Below, in pieces: positions 5,420 through 11,626 of a DNA stretch of 11,772 nucleotides. Within the stretch, counting starts at the first letter, position 1. The number at the start of each line of letters is the position of its first letter. The translations under genes were made by a program, and so were the position numbers. Location of the stretch: contig URRU01000040.1 of the NCBI GenBank assembly GCA_900550335.1, positions 1 to 11,772 on the forward strand, in the 5' to 3' direction. The DNA comes from an uncultured Clostridium sp. (GTDB lineage: Bacteria; Bacillota; Clostridia; Peptostreptococcales; Peptostreptococcaceae). The notes beneath the pieces were generated by a model that had not been told where the DNA came from, made no database searches, and saw only the letters and a list, made by a program, of their open reading frames with translations.

Positions 5420-8272
5420 TTGAGTACTAGAGTAGATTTTCTATTAGAAGGTTTAAATTGTGCACACTGTGCGGAAAAAATAAATGACAAAGTCTCAAAA
5501 TTAGATTATGTAGAAAGCAGCAATATGAATTTTGTAGCTAAAAAATTATCTGTATTCATGGAAAATGAAAATATAACAGAAGCTAATGTGTCTAAAATAG
5601 CAAAAATAATTCATGATACAGAAAGTGGATTAACTGTAAGTCTATTAAAGAATAAAGTGCTTGGAGAAGTAAGTTTTGATAATAAGGGAAATATAATCAA
5701 GTCAGCTAAAAAAGAAGAAATAGATAAAAATAAAGTTATAAGAGTTGATTTTCTATTAAATAATTTAAACTGTGCACACTGTGCAGAAAAGATAAATGAT
5801 AAAGTTGCAAAATTAAGCTATGTAGAAAATAGCAATATGAACTTTGTAGCTAAAAAGTTATCTGTATTTGCTAAAGCTGGAGATATTACAAAACAGCATA
5901 TGTCTGAAATAGCTAAAATAATCCACGAAACAGAAAGTGGTTTAACAGTAAGTTTATTAAAGAATAAAGTTGTAGGAGCTTTAGAATTTGATAATAAAGG
6001 AAATATCATAGAATCTGGAACAATAAAAGGAAGTAAAGATTTAAACGTATTATACGCAAATAGAAAAAATAATTCAAAAGAACATCATCACGACCATGGA
6101 GAAGAATGCGGCTGCGGAGGCCATCATCATGACCACGATCACGGAGAAGAGTGTGGATGCGGTGACCATCATCATAACGATCACGAGCATGGAGAAGAAT
6201 GTGGATGCGGTGACCATCATCACCACGATCATGAGCACGGAGAAGAATGTGGATGCGGTAACCATCATGACCACGATCACGGAGAAGAATGTGGATGCGG
6301 TGACCATCATCATCACGACCACGAACACGGAGAAGAATGCGGATGTGGAGACCATCATCACGACCACGAGCATGAAGAAAGTAAGCCTAAAAAGGTGGAA
6401 AAAAGAAAAGAAAAGAAAGAAATAAACAAAGACCTAATAAAAATAATAATTGGAGTAATCGTATACGCATTTGGAATATATGAAATGGCAGTTGGTAATA
6501 CAGGTACATTTGGTGTGGTTGTATTTTTAGCAGCATATATTTTAATAGGTGGAGATGTACTTTTAAAAGCTATAAAGAACTTATTTAGAGGACAGGTATT
6601 AGATGAAAACTTCCTAATGTCTATAGCTACAATCGGTGCAGTTGCAATAGGTGAATATTCAGAAGCAGTAGGAGTTATGCTATTCTACAAAATAGGTGAA
6701 TATTTACAGCAGAAAGCAGTTGGTCAGTCAAGAAAATCAATATCTGCACTTATGGAAATAAAAGCAGAATTTGCAAACTTAGTTCAGGGTGGAAAAATGA
6801 TACAGGTAGACCCTGAAGAAGTTGAAGTAGGCGATGTAATAGCAGTTAAACCTGGAGAAAAAGTACCTCTAGACGGAATTGTAACAGAAGGTGAAGCAAT
6901 GCTTGATACTTCTGCAATAACTGGTGAATCTGTACTTAGAAGTGTAAAACCAGGAGAAGAAGTTGTATCAGGAACAATAAATACAAACGCATTAATTTAT
7001 GTAAGAGTAACTAAAGAATACGGAGAATCTACAGTTGCTAAAATACTTGATATGGTTGAAAATGCAGGAAGTAGAAAATCTCAGACAGAAAACTTTATAT
7101 CAAAATTCTGTAGATATTACACTCCAATAGTTGTTGGATTGGCATTAGCTGTAGCATTTATACCACCACTAGTTATTGAAGGTGCTGTATTTAGAGATTG
7201 GTTATACAGAGGATTAATATTCCTAGTAGTTTCATGTCCTTGTGCATTAGTATTATCAATACCTCTAAGTTTCTTTGGTGGAATAGGATCTGCATCTAAA
7301 AACGGTATACTTATAAAAGGAAGTAACTATTTAGAAGCTTTAAGAAAAGCAAACACAGTAGTTCTTGATAAGACAGGTACTATAACTAAAGGTGTATTCA
7401 AGGTTACAGAAATAAATCCTGTTGGAATGTCAGAAGATGAGTTATTAAAATATGCAGCTATTGCAGAAGCAAACTCAAATCATCCAATAGCAAAATCTAT
7501 AATGGAAAGCTATAATGAAAAATTTGAAGAAGAAGTAAAATTAAGTGAAATAGACAAGTACGAAGAAATAGCAGCACATGGTATAAAAGTTTTATACAAT
7601 GGTAAAACAATACTTGCAGGAAGCTCTAAACTTTTAGATAGTGAAAATATAGAATACAAAAAAATAGAAGAAAGCGGAACAACTGTATATGTTGCAGTAG
7701 ACGGAAAATTTGCAGGATGTATAGTAATATCTGATGAAGTTAAAGAAGATAGTAAAAGAGCAATAGAAGAAATGAGAAAAGTTGGAATAACAAATGTAGT
7801 TATGCTAACTGGTGATAATGAAGCTGCTGCAGCTAAAATAGCTAAAGAAGTTGGAGTAAACAAACATTATTCAGGACTTCTACCTAATCAGAAGGTCGAA
7901 ATACTTGAAGAAATCGCAAATGAAAATAGTACAGGAAACACAATATTCATAGGTGATGGTATAAATGATGCCCCAGTTTTAGCTAGAGCAGATGTTGGTA
8001 TAGCAATGGGTGGTGTTGGATCTGATGCTGCTATAGAAGCAAGTGATATAGTATTTATGACAGATGAATTATCAAAACTACCTATAGCTAAGAGAATATC
8101 TGAAAAAACAAATAAAATTGTTTGGCAGAATATAGTATTTGCAATGGGTGTAAAAGTAATAGTAATGCTTATGAGTACAGGTGGAGTTGCAAATATGTGG
8201 GAAGCAATATTTGCAGATGTAGGTGTTGCATTAATAGCAGTATTAAATGCAATGAGAACACTTAAAGAATAG
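5420..8272 (+). CDS. cadA: CadA-type P1B-2 heavy-metal (Cd/Zn/Pb) exporting ATPase with expanded N-terminal metal-binding region
   Basis: A membrane ATPase of 950 residues that would pump divalent soft metals out of the cell; usual CadA/ZntA length is about 700-800. Order: two duplicated HMA-like domains (about 4-95 and 108-199), each with NCAHC (Cys14/17 and Cys118/121); a His/Cys-rich repeat (222-319); membrane segments from about 339; the actuator motif TGES (501-504); the transport motif CPC (606-608); the phosphorylation site DKTGT (650-654); HP (688-689); and GDGINDAP (845-852). The P1B-2 signature is completed near the C-terminus by Asn904, Lys912 and Asp933 in ADVG, indicating Zn/Cd/Pb rather than Cu. 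The start is TTG 5420, preceded by AAAGGAAG (5403-5410); no in-frame ATG lies before the first HMA-like domain. It shares the CadC-controlled operon. All catalytic residues are present. Confidence 0.95.
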   Translation: MSTRVDFLLEGLNCAHCAEKINDKVSKLDYVESSNMNFVAKKLSVFMENENITEANVSKIAKIIHDTESGLTVSLLKNKVLGEVSFDNKGNIIKSAKKEEIDKNKVIRVDFLLNNLNCAHCAEKINDKVAKLSYVENSNMNFVAKKLSVFAKAGDITKQHMSEIAKIIHETESGLTVSLLKNKVVGALEFDNKGNIIESGTIKGSKDLNVLYANRKNNSKEHHHDHGEECGCGGHHHDHDHGEECGCGDHHHNDHEHGEECGCGDHHHHDHEHGEECGCGNHHDHDHGEECGCGDHHHHDHEHGEECGCGDHHHDHEHEESKPKKVEKRKEKKEINKDLIKIIIGVIVYAFGIYEMAVGNTGTFGVVVFLAAYILIGGDVLLKAIKNLFRGQVLDENFLMSIATIGAVAIGEYSEAVGVMLFYKIGEYLQQKAVGQSRKSISALMEIKAEFANLVQGGKMIQVDPEEVEVGDVIAVKPGEKVPLDGIVTEGEAMLDTSAITGESVLRSVKPGEEVVSGTINTNALIYVRVTKEYGESTVAKILDMVENAGSRKSQTENFISKFCRYYTPIVVGLALAVAFIPPLVIEGAVFRDWLYRGLIFLVVSCPCALVLSIPLSFFGGIGSASKNGILIKGSNYLEALRKANTVVLDKTGTITKGVFKVTEINPVGMSEDELLKYAAIAEANSNHPIAKSIMESYNEKFEEEVKLSEIDKYEEIAAHGIKVLYNGKTILAGSSKLLDSENIEYKKIEESGTTVYVAVDGKFAGCIVISDEVKEDSKRAIEEMRKVGITNVVMLTGDNEAAAAKIAKEVGVNKHYSGLLPNQKVEILEEIANENSTGNTIFIGDGINDAPVLARADVGIAMGGVGSDAAIEASDIVFMTDELSKLPIAKRISEKTNKIVWQNIVFAMGVKVIVMLMSTGGVANMWEAIFADVGVALIAVLNAMRTLKE
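5429..6052 (+). repeat. tandem in-gene duplication of the CadA N-terminal metal-binding domain (2 x 312 bp)
   Basis: Residues 4-107 and 108-211 align end to end with a constant offset of 104 residues. Identity is roughly 78% by eye over the first 90 residues. The duplicated block includes the NCAHCAEKINDKV motif, the NMNFVAKKLSVF strand, the ESGLTVSLLKNKV segment and the linker FDNKGNII. Both copies keep the CxxC pair, so neither looks decayed. The high identity suggests a fairly recent duplication or ongoing homogenisation. Confidence 0.92.
6083..6375 (+). repeat. His/Cys-rich tandem repeat within cadA (six GEECGCG units)
   Basis: Six copies of a block encoding GEECGCG followed by an HHHDH-type cluster start at 6098, 6143, 6191, 6239, 6281 and 6329. 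The spacings are 45, 48, 48, 42 and 48 bp, all multiples of three. The segment encodes about 35 His and 12 Cys in some 98 residues, alternating with Asp and Glu. The DNA copies are similar but not identical (for example TGC/TGT, GGT/GGA), consistent with slippage or unequal recombination held in frame by selection. Confidence 0.95.
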
Positions 8273-8274
8273 TT

Positions 8275-8301
8275 TTAAGCTAATATAATTTAGTAGCTTA
8301 A
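8275..8301 (+). repeat. short inverted repeat just after cadA
   Basis: TTAAGCTA (8275-8282) and TAGCTTAA (8294-8301) form an 8-bp stem with an 11-nt loop, 3 nt after the cadA stop. No U-tract follows. At most a weak 3'-end structure. Confidence 0.4.
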
Positions 8302-8340
8302 TAAACAAAAGTATAGAAAAATAGAAACTCTTTATATAGA

Positions 8341-8378
8341 TACAATTATTTTTTAGTACTGTAAAAAAAATAATTGTA
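8341..8378. repeat. AT-only-arm inverted repeat downstream of cadA
   Basis: TACAATTATTTTTT (8341-8354) is the exact reverse complement of 8365-8378, with a 10-nt loop AGTACTGTAA. Flanking TAGAT/ATCTA could extend the stem. It precedes the stronger hairpin at 8407-8454. It lacks a downstream U-tract on the plus strand. Confidence 0.55.
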
Positions 8379-8406
8379 TACATCTAAAAATAAATAAATT
8401 AACAAT

Positions 8407-8454
8407 AAAACACACATATTTTATAAAAATAAAAATAAAATATGTGTGTTTTTT
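8407..8454 (+). terminator. probable terminator of the cadC-cadA operon
   Basis: An 18-bp perfect stem joins 8407-8424 to 8435-8452, containing the ACACACAT/ATGTGTGT core, with a 10-nt A-rich loop. Its 3' arm ends in a run of six T residues (8449-8454). It lies 135 nt after the cadA stop and about 30 nt before the next promoter, so it insulates the riboswitch unit. Confidence 0.78.
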
Positions 8455-8482
8455 GAAAATTATAATTAATTAAAAAAATATA

Positions 8483-8511
8483 TTGTAATTGAATAAAATA
8501 GATGATATTAT
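8483..8511 (+). promoter_or_regulatory. sigma-A promoter of the glycine riboswitch/symporter transcript
   Basis: TTGTAA (8483-8488), a 17-nt spacer and TATTAT (8506-8511). The predicted start is near 8518, giving a leader of about 240 nt that contains the complete aptamer and terminator. Confidence 0.78.
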
Positions 8512-8560
8512 AAAAAGCAGATGGATAAGTTGTATTTATAAATATTAATAAAATCTATTA

Positions 8561-8650
8561 GGAACTCTGGAGAGTCTCCAAAAAAGGGGCGCCGAAGGTG
8601 TACGCAAACTTGGTTTGCAAATCTCTCAGGCAAAAGGACAGAGCAGTAAG
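8561..8650 (+). ncRNA. glycine riboswitch, single aptamer
   Basis: The core matches the glycine aptamer consensus: CTCTGGAGAG at 8565-8574, GGCGCCGAAGG at 8588-8598, CTCTCAGGCAAAAGGACAGAG at 8623-8643. P1 pairs CTCTG (8565-8569) with CAGAG (8639-8643); P2 pairs GAGAG (8570-8574) with CTCTC (8623-8627). A small hairpin CTCC-A6-GGGG spans 8576-8589, and GCAAAC/GTTTGC (8604-8618) forms the variable stem. Only one aptamer is present; a second GCCGAAGG/CAGG-type core does not occur in the leader. A short AGAT (8519-8522)/ATCT (8552-8555) pairing upstream might be a residual 5' 'ghost' stem (tentative). A terminator follows, so control is at transcription. Target is the glycine/alanine symporter. 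Confidence 0.95.
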
Positions 8651-8701
8651 GCAGATTAAATTTTAAAAGTCTGTTTGCAAATGTTCTACTCTTATTTTTT
8701 G

Positions 8702-8730
8702 GAGCTGATATATCAGCTCTATTTTTATTT
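8702..8730 (+). terminator. riboswitch-controlled intrinsic terminator
   Basis: GAGCTGA (8702-8708) pairs with TCAGCTC (8713-8719) around TATA, followed by TATTTTTATTT. It lies between the glycine aptamer and the symporter start. The 5' arm overlaps TTTTTTGGAG (8695-8704), which is exactly complementary to CTCCAAAAAA (8576-8585) in the aptamer; the 3' arm contains GCTCT (8716-8720), complementary to AGAGC (8640-8644) at the 3' side of P1. Both pairings would prevent the terminator stem, so glycine binding should favour termination (inference). Confidence 0.85.
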
Positions 8731-8760
8731 CCAAAAATAAAAGAAAAGGAGAGTAAACGC

Positions 8761-10155
8761 ATGGAATTATTTTTAGACAATCTATTAGACATAGTAGTAG
8801 CCGTAAATGGATTTTTATGGAATTTCTTACTACTATTCATCTTATGTGGAGTTGGAATATACTACACATTCAAATTAAAATTTATACAGGTTAGAAAATT
8901 TGGAGAGGGCTTCAGATTAGTGTTCGGAAACCTAAAATTAAATGGTGAAAAGAAAGAACACGGTGAAATGACACCTTTCCAGTCATTAGCAACAGCTATA
9001 GCAGCTCAGGTTGGTACAGGCAACTTAACTGGTGCAGCTACAGCACTTCTTTCTGGTGGACCAGGGGCTATATTCTGGATGTGGATTAGTGCATTCTTTG
9101 GAATGGCGACAATATATTCAGAAGCAACTCTTGCTCAGAAATATAAAGCAGTTGTAGATGGCGAAGTAACAGGAGGACCTGTATACTACATCAGAGCTGC
9201 ATTTAAAGGAAAATTTGGTAAAGTCTTAGCAGCGACATTCTCAGTATTAATAATATTTGCACTTGGATTTATGGGTAATATGGTTCAGTCAAACTCAATT
9301 GGTGCGGCATTCTCAGAAGTTTTTGCAAGTAGAAATATAAACATACCTCCAATAACAGTTGGTTTATTAATAGCTGTAGTAGCGGGATTTGTATTTATAG
9401 GTGGAACACAGAGATTGGCATCAGTTGTTGAAAAAATAGTACCTATAATGGCATTCGTATATATAATAGGAAGTTTAGCTTTAATAGGAATGAATATATC
9501 AGAAGTTCCTGAAGCTTTTAAAATGATAATAGTTGGAGCATTTAATCCAAAGGCAGTACTTGGTGGTGCAGTTGGTATATCTATAAAAGAAGCTATACGT
9601 TACGGTGTAGCAAGAGGATTATTCTCTAATGAAGCTGGTATGGGTTCTACACCTCATGCACATGCAAGAGCAGCAGCTAAAAACCCTCATGAACAGGGAT
9701 TAACAGCTATGGTTAGTGTATTTATAGATACTTTCATAATATTAAACTTAACAGCATTCTCTATATTAACTAGTGGTGTTTTAGATTCAGGAAAAGAAGG
9801 TATAGCACTTACTCAGACAGCTTTCGTAAATACTTTTGGTAGTGGAGGAGATTTATTTATAGCAATATGCTTATTATTCTTCGCATTCTCTACTATACTT
9901 GGATGGCATTTCTTTGGACGGATAAACGTAAAATACTTATTCGGACAGAAGGCAGTAAAAATATATTCACTAATAGTTATACTATTTATAATAGTTGGAT
10001 CTACATTAAAAGTTGAATTAGTTTGGCAGTTAGCTGACTGTTTCAATGGTTTAATGGTTATACCAAATGCTATAGCACTATTTGCACTTAGTGGAGTAGT
10101 AATGGGGATATACAAGAAATATGTAAATGGAGATTCAGATAAGGATCAAAAATAA
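8761..10155 (+). CDS. AGCS-family sodium:alanine/glycine symporter
   Basis: A cytoplasmic-membrane transporter of 464 residues, the usual length for the alanine/glycine:cation symporter family, which imports Ala or Gly with Na+. The family motif TPFQSLATAIAAQVGTGNLTG lies at 71-91 (written here in two parts: TPFQSLATAIAA, QVGTGNLTG), followed by GGPGAIFWMWISAFFGM. The second hallmark, GLFSNEAGMG (286-295) with STPHAHARAAAKNP, is complete, as are the multiple hydrophobic helices and a short charged tail. AAAAGGAGAG (8744-8753) supports ATG 8761. The glycine riboswitch in its leader argues that glycine is a relevant substrate. Feedback limitation of uptake when internal glycine is high is the likely logic. 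Ten of its eleven glutamine codons are CAG. Confidence 0.95.
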   Translation: MELFLDNLLDIVVAVNGFLWNFLLLFILCGVGIYYTFKLKFIQVRKFGEGFRLVFGNLKLNGEKKEHGEMTPFQSLATAIAAQVGTGNLTGAATALLSGGPGAIFWMWISAFFGMATIYSEATLAQKYKAVVDGEVTGGPVYYIRAAFKGKFGKVLAATFSVLIIFALGFMGNMVQSNSIGAAFSEVFASRNINIPPITVGLLIAVVAGFVFIGGTQRLASVVEKIVPIMAFVYIIGSLALIGMNISEVPEAFKMIIVGAFNPKAVLGGAVGISIKEAIRYGVARGLFSNEAGMGSTPHAHARAAAKNPHEQGLTAMVSVFIDTFIILNLTAFSILTSGVLDSGKEGIALTQTAFVNTFGSGGDLFIAICLLFFAFSTILGWHFFGRINVKYLFGQKAVKIYSLIVILFIIVGSTLKVELVWQLADCFNGLMVIPNAIALFALSGVVMGIYKKYVNGDSDKDQK

Positions 10156-10250
10156 ACTATAAATTTTCATATTAAAAGTATAAAATTATAAGTATAAGAT
10201 TGATTGATTTAAATAATAGTAAAATCGGAATATATTAAGTGAGTTTATAG

Positions 10251-10278
10251 TATTGATTTTGGTGGTGCGAAATCAATA
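10251..10278. repeat. hairpin-forming inverted repeat with G-rich loop
   Basis: TATTGATTT (10251-10259) pairs with AAATCAATA (10270-10278), a 9-bp perfect stem around the loop TGGTGGTGCG. It lies about 95 nt after the symporter stop and has no U-tract after it. The GC-rich single-stranded loop stands out from the surrounding AT-rich DNA. Function unknown; possibly a 3'-UTR structure. Confidence 0.5.
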
Positions 10279-10315
10279 TTAAATATAAAGTTAAGATTTA
10301 AGATTCAAAAAACAA

Positions 10316-10369
10316 AACAATGAAAAAGAGATGTAATAGAAAAATCTGTTACATCTCTTTTTCATTGTT
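10316..10369. terminator. bidirectional terminator between convergent genes
   Basis: A 21-bp perfect stem pairs 10316-10336 with 10349-10369 around a 12-nt loop. On the plus strand the core GAGATGTAA/TTACATCTC is followed by TTTTTCATTGTT. On the minus strand the same core is followed by TTTTTCATTGTTTTG and further T residues. It can therefore end both the plus-strand symporter transcript and the minus-strand DUF1097 transcript, whose stop codon is only 13 nt away. Confidence 0.9.
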
Positions 10370-10381
10370 CTTAAAATATAT

Positions 10382-10849
10382 TTATTCCTCTGAGCCAAAC
10401 ATAGCACATAATTTTTTTCCTAATGTATCACAGCAAAGTCCTAATATTATACCTGCTGCAATAGAAGGTATTATCATAAAGTCCCCACCAGCAGCAAATG
10501 TAGAGAATGAACCCATGAACGCCCCTGGAACGAATGAGATTATACCTATTTTTCCACCTGCACACATAAGGAATGTAGTTACAAATGTAAATACAAGGCC
10601 TATCTGGGCAAAGTCTATCTGATTTCCTAAATGAACTGATATTAATGCATAAGCCACACCACTTCCAACACAAGCAAAAGTAAGTGGAAGAGCAGAAACA
10701 CCTTTTTTAGGTCCAGCAAAATAAGCTGTACATCCTGCAAAACCAGCCCAACCTAAAAGACCTGTCGCATTTGCAATAACCATCCAAACTGTACAAAGAA
10801 GAGCTGTTGCAAAAGCTGATAGAGTATTATTAGATAATTTTTTTGACAT
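10382..10849 (-). CDS. DUF1097 family membrane protein
   Basis: A 155-residue, very hydrophobic protein. It matches the DUF1097 family (E. coli YcdZ type) by GWAGFAGCTAYFAGP (33-47) and SFVPGAFMG (105-113) followed by STFAAGGDF (116-124) and an Ile/Ala/Gly-rich helix. Four or five membrane segments are likely. The family has no established biochemical role, so none is assigned; small-molecule transport is only a guess from its topology. AAGGAG lies just before the minus-strand ATG (about 10856-10861). It has its own promoter candidate in the 92-bp gap after the upstream gene and is convergent with the symporter. Confidence 0.88.
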   Translation of the reverse strand: MSKKLSNNTLSAFATALLCTVWMVIANATGLLGWAGFAGCTAYFAGPKKGVSALPLTFACVGSGVAYALISVHLGNQIDFAQIGLVFTFVTTFLMCAGGKIGIISFVPGAFMGSFSTFAAGGDFMIIPSIAAGIILGLCCDTLGKKLCAMFGSEE

Positions 10850-10863
10850 ATATTTCTCCTTAT

Positions 10864-10902
10864 AAAAAAATAGTTGATATATCTATATAGACATATCAAC
10901 TA
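10864..10902 (-). terminator. terminator-like hairpin after the hemolysin III gene, abutting the DUF1097 ribosome site
   Basis: On the minus strand TAGTTGATAT (10902-10893) pairs with ATATCAACTA (10880-10871). After one mismatch a further four pairs (TCTA/TAGA) close an extremely short loop. Seven T residues follow (10870-10864). The T-run ends about 3 nt before the AGGAG of the DUF1097 gene. The hairpin also overlaps the predicted transcription start of DUF1097. Confidence 0.8.
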
Positions 10903-10932
10903 ATTATATCAATGTATAGAGTAAAATATCAA
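10903..10932 (-). promoter_or_regulatory. sigma-A promoter of the DUF1097 gene
   Basis: Read on the minus strand: TTGATA (10932-10927), an 18-nt spacer, and TATAAT (10908-10903). The predicted start is near 10896, inside the 5' arm of the hairpin described at 10864-10902, giving a leader of about 47 nt. Confidence 0.75.
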
Positions 10933-10941
10933 TACAATAAT

Positions 10942-11592
10942 TTATAAAACATAGAAGAATACACAGAAGAAGTGGCATAGACTTCCAAGGATTATAAATA
11001 TATGGAAAATTTCGTGGAAACCGAAATGTTTAAACTCTAAAAATTTTGGTTTAGTAGCATATATTACAGCGCCTATTGTGTAGAATAATCCTCCTACAAC
11101 AAGAAGCATAAGTCCACTAAGTGAAAGTGCATGATAAAGTGGAACTATAAGGGCTACAGAAACCCAACCCATTGCGATATATATTATTGTAGAAATCCAA
11201 CGAGGACAATTAAACCAAATTAGTTTAAAGCAGACACCCGCAATAGCTGCAATGCTGACTATTGCAAATAAAGCATATCCGCCTTTGCCATTTAGTGAAA
11301 TCATACAAAATGGTGCATATGAACCAGCTATCAACACAAATATCATAGAGTGATCTATTTTTCTCAGCCAAGCGATAACTTTATCTGAAGAAATAACCAA
11401 ATGATATACAGTAGAAGCTGTATATAAAAGAATCATACTTATTCCAAAAATTATCACAGAAGTTATAGCTAATGGAGTAGGCATTACTATAGAAGTTTTA
11501 ATAACTAGTGCTAAAAGTCCAACAAAAGATAAAATAGCACCAAATAAATGAGTAAATCCATTGCCAGGTTCTCTTACATAATTGAAACTCAA
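10942..11592 (-). CDS. hemolysin III / PAQR-family membrane protein (YqfA/TrhA type)
   Basis: A 216-residue, seven-helix type membrane protein with the whole hemolysin III signature: EPGNGFTH (8-15), TASTVYHL (58-65, His64), LRKIDHSMIFVLIAGSYAPF (76-95, Asp80/His81) and the C-terminal HEIFHIFIILGSLCHF with His193 and His197. In PAQR relatives the histidines of these motifs hold a zinc ion in the membrane. Bacterial members have been linked to membrane-fluidity homeostasis; haemolytic activity is known only for a few. The start is TTG at 11592, supported by a strong AGGAGG-type site (about 11600-11605) at 7-nt spacing; no ATG lies nearby upstream. Followed by a terminator. Confidence 0.93.
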   Translation of the reverse strand: MSFNYVREPGNGFTHLFGAILSFVGLLALVIKTSIVMPTPLAITSVIIFGISMILLYTASTVYHLVISSDKVIAWLRKIDHSMIFVLIAGSYAPFCMISLNGKGGYALFAIVSIAAIAGVCFKLIWFNCPRWISTIIYIAMGWVSVALIVPLYHALSLSGLMLLVVGGLFYTIGAVIYATKPKFLEFKHFGFHEIFHIFIILGSLCHFFCVFFYVL

Positions 11593-11610
11593 AACAATTC
11601 CTCCTTTTCA

Positions 11611-11626
11611 AACGGTTATAGCCGTT
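11611..11626. promoter_or_regulatory. 16-bp palindrome upstream of the hemolysin III gene
   Basis: AACGG (11611-11615) and CCGTT (11622-11626) flank TTATAG. It lies directly upstream (minus strand) of the ribosome site of the hemolysin III gene and is the only GC-containing block in a very AT-rich leader. It could be an operator or a small leader hairpin; the regulator is unknown. Confidence 0.4.

Noticed and set aside
6083..6375. Regularly spaced repeat that could suggest a CRISPR array
   Set aside because: The units are in-frame coding repeats of cadA with no unique spacers of constant length and no cas genes nearby.
6074..6425. Open frames on both strands across the His-rich repeat
   Set aside because: They are by-products of the regular repeat in cadA; their products are low-complexity, lack ribosome sites and overlap an obviously real frame.
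8508..8840. Minus-strand open frame across the riboswitch
   Set aside because: It covers the aptamer, terminator and symporter start; the RNA signature explains the sequence better.
10320..10622. Plus-strand frame opposite the DUF1097 gene
   Set aside because: It starts inside the terminator hairpin, has no ribosome site and its product lacks any recognisable family; the minus-strand frame has clear DUF1097 motifs.
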